Assembly (NCBI GenBank): GCA_007117055.1
Contig: SKHH01000269.1
Span: 1-10,377, forward strand
Length of the DNA stretch: 10,377 nt
Direction of reading: 5' to 3'
DNA from: Lishizhenia sp.
Lineage (GTDB): Bacteria > Bacteroidota > Bacteroidia > Flavobacteriales_D > Crocinitomicaceae
Shown one piece after another: positions 5,640 through 10,377 of this stretch. Numbering within the stretch: position 1 is the stretch's first letter; every line of letters starts with the position of its first letter. A model generated the notes under the pieces. That model had not been told where the DNA came from and did not search any database. It saw only the letters and a list, made by a program, of their open reading frames with translations. Both the position numbers and the translations under genes were made by a program.

Positions 5640-8183
5640 ATGGAAGCAAAATTTTCGCCAAGAGTCAAAGATGTTATGGGGTATAGTAGAGAGGAAGCCC
5701 TCAGACTTGGTAATGACTATATAGGTGTGGAGCATTTTTTATTGGGTTTATTAAGAGAAGGTGAGGGGTTAGCTGCTCGTTTACTTCATGAGTTCAATAT
5801 AGATTTCAATCAAATTCGCTCACAAATAGAGACATATTTGTCTCGTTCTGTTCGTTTAAATACGAATACGGATAAAATACCGCTTGTAAAACAGGCAGAA
5901 AAGGTTTTAAAAATCACCTATTTGGAGGCTAAAATTTTTAAAAGTGATTTAATTGGAACGGAGCACCTGCTACTTTCTATTTTAAAAGATGAAAATAGTG
6001 TTGCTTGCAGAACACTTAATAAATACGGTGTTATTTATGATAATGTTAAAGATGAATTAGAAGCTATGTTAGAAGATCAAAATAATCCAAGAGCCGAATT
6101 CCCTGGTTCAACAGATGATGGCGGTGATGCTGGATTTGTTGGAGGAAGTGGTGGTGCTGGTGCACGTAAAAGTAGCGGGGAGCAAAAATCAAAAACTCCC
6201 GTGTTAGATAATTTCGGAAGAGACTTAACGAAAATGGCTGAAGCAGATCGCTTAGATCCAATTGTAGGTCGTGAAAAAGAAATTGAACGTGTTAGTCAAA
6301 TTTTATCGAGAAGAAAGAAAAATAATCCTATATTAATTGGTGAACCTGGTGTAGGAAAAAGTGCTATTGCTGAAGGTTTAGCGCTTCGCATCGTTCAGCG
6401 TAAGGTTTCTCGTGTATTGTTCAACAAACGTATCGTTTCTTTGGACTTGGCTTCGCTTGTTGCTGGTACAAAGTACAGAGGTCAATTTGAGGAACGCATG
6501 AAAGCTGTTATGGCTGAAATTGAAAAAAATCCAGACATCATTCTCTTTATTGATGAGATTCATACAATCATAGGTGCTGGTGGAGCTAGTGGTTCATTAG
6601 ATGCATCGAACATGTTCAAACCTGCTCTAGCAAGAGGTGAACTTCAAGCTATTGGTGCAACTACTTTAGATGAATATCGGCAATATATTGAGAAGGATGG
6701 TGCTTTGGAAAGACGATTCCAAAAAGTATTAGTTGAGCCAACTACTTTTGATGAGACAATTCAGATTTTGACGAACATAAAGGATAAATATGAAGATCAT
6801 CACAGCGTGACATATACGCCAGAGTCAATAAAGGCATGTGTGGCATTAACGAATCGCTATATTTCTGACAGACACTTACCTGACAAGGCAATTGATGCTT
6901 TAGATGAAGTAGGGTCTAGAGTACACTTGACTAATATTAATGTTCCGCAGGAAATAATAGATATTGAAAATCAAATAGAAGAAGTTAAAGAGCAAAAAAA
7001 TGATGTAATTAAGTCACAACAATACGAACAAGCTGCTGAGTTGCGTGATTCAGAAAGAAAACTTCAAGATAAATTGGAGTCTGCTAAAACAAAATGGGAA
7101 GAAGAAACCAAAAATCATAGGGTTACGGTGACTGAAGAACATGTAGCGGATGTAGTTTCTATGATGACTGGTATACCTGTTCAACGTATTGCAGAAAAAG
7201 AAAGTGGTAAATTAGCTAAAATGGCAGCTGAAGTAAAAGGGCAAGTGATCGGACAAGATGATGCTGTTCAGAAGGTTGTTAAGGCTATTCAGCGTAATCG
7301 TGCTGGCTTGAAAGACCCCAACAAGCCGATTGGTTCGTTTTTCTTTTTAGGACCAACAGGTGTTGGTAAAACACAATTGGCAAAAGTCTTAGCACGCTAT
7401 ATGTTCGATTCTGAAGAAGCACTCATTCGTGTAGATATGTCTGAATACATGGAGAAGTTTTCAATTTCTCGATTAGTTGGGGCACCTCCAGGGTACGTAG
7501 GATACGAAGAAGGAGGACAACTTACAGAAAAAGTGAGAAGAAAACCATATTCTATTGTGTTGTTGGACGAAATTGAAAAAGCGCACCCTGATGTGTTTAA
7601 CTTATTGTTACAAGCATTGGATGATGGGCATATGACGGATGGTTTGGGTCGCAAAATTGATTTTAAAAATACCATTATTATCATGACTTCTAATATTGGT
7701 GCTCGTCAGCTGCAAGATTTTGGAACAGGTGTTGGATTTGGCACTGCTGCGAGACAAGCATCTGAAGAAGACGACCAAAAGAGTGTAATTCAAAATGCCC
7801 TTAGAAAAGCTTTTTCGCCTGAGTTTTTAAATCGTATTGATGATATGATTTTGTTTAAACCGTTGGCAAGAGAGAGTATTCATTTAATTATCGATCTTGA
7901 ATTAGCTCATTTGTATAAGCGAATCAATGATTTGGGGTATACAATCGAAATGAATGACGACGCTAAAGACTTTATTGTAGACAAAGGATACGATGAGAAA
8001 TTTGGTGCTCGACCACTAAAAAGAGCTATTCAAAAGTATGTTGAAGATCCATTGGCAGAACAAATTATTAATGCAACTATCCAAGAAGGAGATACAATCA
8101 TTATTAAAATGAATAAAGAAAAAGATGGTTTGGATACTTCTGTGAAAAAAGGCGGTTCCAAAGTGGATAAAAAAGATTCTTGA
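5640..8183 (+). CDS. clpC: ATP-dependent Clp protease ATP-binding subunit ClpC
   Basis: Hexameric AAA+ unfoldase that delivers damaged or regulatory proteins to the ClpP protease. The 847-residue protein shows the full ClpC layout. Two Clp-N repeats (about 1-145) are followed by a Gly-rich linker (156-184). The first AAA+ module has Walker A GEPGVGKS (234-241), Walker B ILFIDE (301-306) and the arginine-finger region ALERRF (355-360). The middle region includes a UVR-like segment (about 455-480, QQYEQAAELRD) that separates ClpC from ClpA and ClpB. The second AAA+ module has Walker A GPTGVGKT (571-578), Walker B IVLLDE (639-644) and sensor-2 GARPLKR (789-795). The tripeptide VGF (698-700) fits the ClpP-docking loop. 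All ATPase residues are intact. A short Lys-rich tail ends the protein. The start MEAKFSPRV matches the family; no Shine-Dalgarno is seen. It is divergent from gyrA, with its own promoter and terminator. Confidence 0.98.
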   Translation: MEAKFSPRVKDVMGYSREEALRLGNDYIGVEHFLLGLLREGEGLAARLLHEFNIDFNQIRSQIETYLSRSVRLNTNTDKIPLVKQAEKVLKITYLEAKIFKSDLIGTEHLLLSILKDENSVACRTLNKYGVIYDNVKDELEAMLEDQNNPRAEFPGSTDDGGDAGFVGGSGGAGARKSSGEQKSKTPVLDNFGRDLTKMAEADRLDPIVGREKEIERVSQILSRRKKNNPILIGEPGVGKSAIAEGLALRIVQRKVSRVLFNKRIVSLDLASLVAGTKYRGQFEERMKAVMAEIEKNPDIILFIDEIHTIIGAGGASGSLDASNMFKPALARGELQAIGATTLDEYRQYIEKDGALERRFQKVLVEPTTFDETIQILTNIKDKYEDHHSVTYTPESIKACVALTNRYISDRHLPDKAIDALDEVGSRVHLTNINVPQEIIDIENQIEEVKEQKNDVIKSQQYEQAAELRDSERKLQDKLESAKTKWEEETKNHRVTVTEEHVADVVSMMTGIPVQRIAEKESGKLAKMAAEVKGQVIGQDDAVQKVVKAIQRNRAGLKDPNKPIGSFFFLGPTGVGKTQLAKVLARYMFDSEEALIRVDMSEYMEKFSISRLVGAPPGYVGYEEGGQLTEKVRRKPYSIVLLDEIEKAHPDVFNLLLQALDDGHMTDGLGRKIDFKNTIIIMTSNIGARQLQDFGTGVGFGTAARQASEEDDQKSVIQNALRKAFSPEFLNRIDDMILFKPLARESIHLIIDLELAHLYKRINDLGYTIEMNDDAKDFIVDKGYDEKFGARPLKRAIQKYVEDPLAEQIINATIQEGDTIIIKMNKEKDGLDTSVKKGGSKVDKKDS

Positions 8184-8203
8184 TTTAGAATCCTATTATA
8201 CTT

Positions 8204-8233
8204 AAAAAAGGTGTTTTAGTGACACCTTTTTTT
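8204..8233 (+). terminator. Intrinsic terminator of clpC
   Basis: An 11-bp perfect stem (8204-8214 with 8222-8232; core GGTGT with ACACC extended by A/T pairs) encloses a 7-nt loop and runs into a seven-T tract (8227-8233). The A-run on the 5' side makes it potentially bidirectional. It begins 20 bp after the clpC stop and ends only 16 bp before the next start codon. Confidence 0.92.
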
Positions 8234-8249
8234 ATTCTCTAAATATTTT

Positions 8250-9152
8250 ATGATGCTGAAAATAAATAGTTTCAAACTTCCTGTTTTTACACTTCTACTT
8301 TCATTTTTCCTTTTGCTGCCTTTGGTCCATGCGGAAGCAAATATGCGTAAGATTCCATCAGAATTATTGGTGAATGGAATAAATAAAAACATTCAAGAAG
8401 TTCTTACCTCCGATCCAAATATTAAAAACAAAGTGCAACACCTTTTTAGTTTAAACTTACTGGAGCATGACATGACTCGCTATATTGATGAAAATGCTGA
8501 TTTTGAAAAGTATTGGAGTATTTATGGTTCTTATTGGTTTGAATTACATTCTAATGACTATGAGGTTCTGATTTTTAATGGATACGCCTTTTTTGATGAA
8601 TATAAAGAAAAAATAGAGTTGTACATGCAGAATGAAGAAGGAGTCTGGACAAAGTCTCATGCTTCAGACGGGCAAATAATTGGCTTTAAAAAGCATCCGC
8701 GAACGAACGAAATAATCCTATATACACATGACTATCCATGTTGTACAAGTGCTAGCCATACACTTCGAACAGTCCGAATGGTTAATGGAATGGTGAAAAT
8801 AAAAAAACGTTTTTTTCTGGGAAGAGAAAGCGGTGATATGGTAGGCCCATTTTTTCCTGATTATGTACAATTTCCAAATATTTATGATACGCTAAAAAAG
8901 AATACAGTAGTTCGTTGGAGTCCAGAAGTGGTAGATAGTTTGGCCTTTGTGGGCAGGACACATAGTAATCGAATAATTACTTTTAACAAAGGAGGGATCT
9001 ATCAATCCTTATTCAAATTAGATGACTGGGAATACGTGTTACTTTTTAACGGTATGATGTCTACCGAAAGTGATGTGATTCATTACTCTAATTTTACAAA
9101 CAAACCGATTTATGCCTGGATTAGAAACGTAACTTTAAAAGTTAATGCTTAG
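8250..9152 (+). CDS. Exported protein of unknown function with a vicinal Cys pair
   Basis: I do not recognise the family of this 300-residue protein. It starts with a good signal peptide: K4 and K9 in the n-region, a hydrophobic stretch at about 10-26, and likely cleavage after A28 (VHA|EA), suggesting a periplasmic or secreted protein. The mature part is rich in aromatic residues and probably mixed alpha/beta or beta. A motif-like segment THDYPCCTSASH (159-170) contains the only two cysteines, C164 and C165, which are adjacent. The C-terminal third (FVGRTHSNRIITFNKGG, then NKPIYAWIRNVTL) has the spacing of a small SH3-like beta fold, but this is a guess. Either ATG 8250 or ATG 8253 could be the start. 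The clpC terminator ends 16 bp upstream, and no convincing TAnnTTTG box lies between, so how it is transcribed is unclear. It is followed 95 bp later by the helicase gene. Confidence 0.8.
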   Translation: MMLKINSFKLPVFTLLLSFFLLLPLVHAEANMRKIPSELLVNGINKNIQEVLTSDPNIKNKVQHLFSLNLLEHDMTRYIDENADFEKYWSIYGSYWFELHSNDYEVLIFNGYAFFDEYKEKIELYMQNEEGVWTKSHASDGQIIGFKKHPRTNEIILYTHDYPCCTSASHTLRTVRMVNGMVKIKKRFFLGRESGDMVGPFFPDYVQFPNIYDTLKKNTVVRWSPEVVDSLAFVGRTHSNRIITFNKGGIYQSLFKLDDWEYVLLFNGMMSTESDVIHYSNFTNKPIYAWIRNVTLKVNA

Positions 9153-9171
9153 AATATGTTATAGCATTAAC
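9141..9171 (+). terminator. Stem-loop spanning the stop codon of the exported-protein gene
   Basis: GTTAATGCT (9141-9149) pairs perfectly with AGCATTAAC (9163-9171), with a 13-nt loop that contains the TAG stop codon (9150-9152). Flanking AAAA (9137-9140) and TTTT (9175-9178) can extend the helix with a 3-nt bulge. The T-run after it is short, so termination is uncertain; an mRNA-stabilising 3' structure is equally possible. Confidence 0.4.
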
Positions 9172-9247
9172 AACTTTTGAAAGCTATTGATTCTAAAAAC
9201 ACCGCAATAATATAGGATAGTTTCAGATAATTTTTTAACTTCCAACT

Positions 9248-10377
9248 ATGAATCAAATAAAACCATTGACCATATATTCCGCTTCAGCTGGGAGTGGAAA
9301 GACGTTTAATCTCGTACAGAAGTATTTGCAGCTTGTTCTTTCGGAAAGTGAAAAATCCGTACTATTTTCGAAAATCATTGCCATGACTTTTACCAATAAG
9401 GCAGCATGGGAAATGAAAGAAAGGATTATTCAAGCATTAGATGTATTAGCTTTTTCAGAAAATTTGTCTGAAGAAAACCAAGAAAAAAGACTTGATTTTC
9501 TGACGCTTACAAGTGCTAAACTTCAAATGGATCCTGTAAAGGTTCAAGAGCGGGCTAAACAAGTATTAGTAGATGTACTTCACCAATATGAAACGTTTCA
9601 GGTCCTCACTATTGATAAATTTAGTCTCCGTCTAATTCGGAGTTTTGCTCGAGATTTAAATATCAATGATGATTTCGAGGTGATTTTAAATGAAGGTGAA
9701 ATAATAGAGAAAGTCATTGATGAGTTATTATCTAAAATTGGAAATCCAAATTATGACAATGTGACCAAATTAGCGTTGGATTTTGCAAAAAGTAATTTGG
9801 CAGATGGGGAGAAGTGGAACTTTCGAAGGCAACTTATTTCCTTTGCTACCGTACTGCGAAAAGAGAATGATCAACAATACATTGCTCTTATATTAAATCA
9901 AAAATTCACTCCCGAATTACATGATGATTTACGTGAAAAGTGCAGAGGATTAAAAGCTTCTTTTGAGCGGATTAAAAATGTATTGTTAGACTACTTCAAA
10001 AGTTTAAATTGTATAGCTGAAGATTTTCCTCGAAAAAACCAAGGACTCTACGGTTTGTTATCCTCAAAATTATCGGAAACTGGGGTTAACGATGAAATAC
10101 CTATTAATACATATACTTCTAAAACACTTACAGGAGAACTAATTAAACCTGAACATAATGTACCCCAAACGCTCATCGATGCTACCATACGGTTTTTGGA
10201 AGAAGCAAAACCTATTCAAGATCGTTTTTTCGTTGTAGATAATTTGCGGAAAAACTTTCATAATCTTGCATTGCTAAAGTATGTAGCGTCTGAATTAAAC
10301 GAAATAAAAGAACGAGATAATATTGTTATGATTTCTGAATTCAATAAAATGATTTCAGACCTATTAACTGAGGAAAA
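9248..10377 (+). CDS. UvrD/AddA-like superfamily 1 helicase, N-terminal part
   Basis: Partial gene: 376 complete codons are visible and it runs off the right edge. The N-terminus MNQIKPLTIYSASAGSGKTF carries Walker A (helicase motif I) ASAGSGKT at residues 12-19. Motif Ia follows at 43-60 (IIAMTFTNKAAWEMKERI), and a motif-Ib-like TIDKFSLRLIRSFARDL at 121-137. This arrangement, with a long insert after motif Ib, is typical of the large RecB/AddA-like UvrD helicases of Bacteroidota, which are usually 1000 residues or more and process double-strand breaks with an AddB-like nuclease partner. The visible part ends in the ISEFNKMISDLL region that normally comes shortly before the Walker B DExx motif, so ATPase competence and any C-terminal nuclease domain cannot be judged. 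ATG 9248 is the natural start because Walker A follows within 12 residues. No Shine-Dalgarno or good promoter was seen in the 95 bp upstream. Confidence 0.9.
   Translation, partial: MNQIKPLTIYSASAGSGKTFNLVQKYLQLVLSESEKSVLFSKIIAMTFTNKAAWEMKERIIQALDVLAFSENLSEENQEKRLDFLTLTSAKLQMDPVKVQERAKQVLVDVLHQYETFQVLTIDKFSLRLIRSFARDLNINDDFEVILNEGEIIEKVIDELLSKIGNPNYDNVTKLALDFAKSNLADGEKWNFRRQLISFATVLRKENDQQYIALILNQKFTPELHDDLREKCRGLKASFERIKNVLLDYFKSLNCIAEDFPRKNQGLYGLLSSKLSETGVNDEIPINTYTSKTLTGELIKPEHNVPQTLIDATIRFLEEAKPIQDRFFVVDNLRKNFHNLALLKYVASELNEIKERDNIVMISEFNKMISDLLTEE

Noticed and set aside
5461..5661. Minus-strand frame of 66 codons between gyrA and clpC
   Set aside because: It covers the clpC promoter and leader and overlaps the clpC start. 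Its composition is that of AT-rich noncoding DNA, and no family was recognised.
9211..9226. TAGTTTCA as the -7 box of the helicase gene
   Set aside because: Two mismatches to TAnnTTTG and the nearest TTG lies 28 nt upstream, outside the usual spacing.
1..10377. A new defence or mobile system
   Set aside because: The helicase could suggest defence, but its N-terminal motifs fit the housekeeping AddA-like family, its neighbours are core genes, and no integrase, transposase, toxin or array was seen.

Overview
The window looks like chromosomal DNA from a low-GC member of the Bacteroidota, most likely Flavobacteriia. The evidence is the style of GyrA, ClpC and the UvrD-like helicase, a signal peptide ending in the typical Bacteroidota pattern (LNA|Q), the lack of Shine-Dalgarno sequences, and a promoter with the Bacteroidota -7 box (TAnnTTTG). 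No phage, insertion sequence, CRISPR array, tRNA or rRNA was recognised. Genus and species cannot be decided from the sequence alone.

Layout. Positions 1-461 hold no supported gene but contain several hairpins. On the minus strand three of them are followed by T-runs, and a perfect TAnnTTTG box lies just upstream of them. Next come three minus-strand genes: an Old Yellow Enzyme-family flavin oxidoreductase (462-1538), a secreted or periplasmic TPR protein (1620-2825) and gyrA (2848-5412). gyrA and the TPR gene are 22 bp apart and probably form one transcription unit that ends at a clear intrinsic terminator (1568-1595). The oxidoreductase lies beyond that terminator and is probably a separate unit. 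A 227-bp divergent intergenic region (5413-5639) separates gyrA from clpC. It carries a well-formed clpC promoter, a small 5'UTR hairpin and two 9-mers that resemble degenerate DnaA boxes.

On the plus strand, clpC (5640-8183) ends at a strong intrinsic terminator (8204-8233). It is followed by a gene for an exported protein of unknown function whose only two cysteines are adjacent (8250-9152). The last gene is the 5' part of a UvrD/AddA-like superfamily 1 helicase (9248 to the right edge), cut before its Walker B motif.

Functionally the window is mostly housekeeping: DNA topology (GyrA), protein quality control (ClpC with ClpP) and probable double-strand break processing (AddA-like helicase), plus two exported proteins of unknown role and one flavoenzyme. 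I do not see a new multi-gene system. The less explained elements are the hairpin-rich minus-strand segment at 215-384, the long-period repeat in the TPR protein, the vicinal-cysteine exported protein, and the paired 9-mers between gyrA and clpC.
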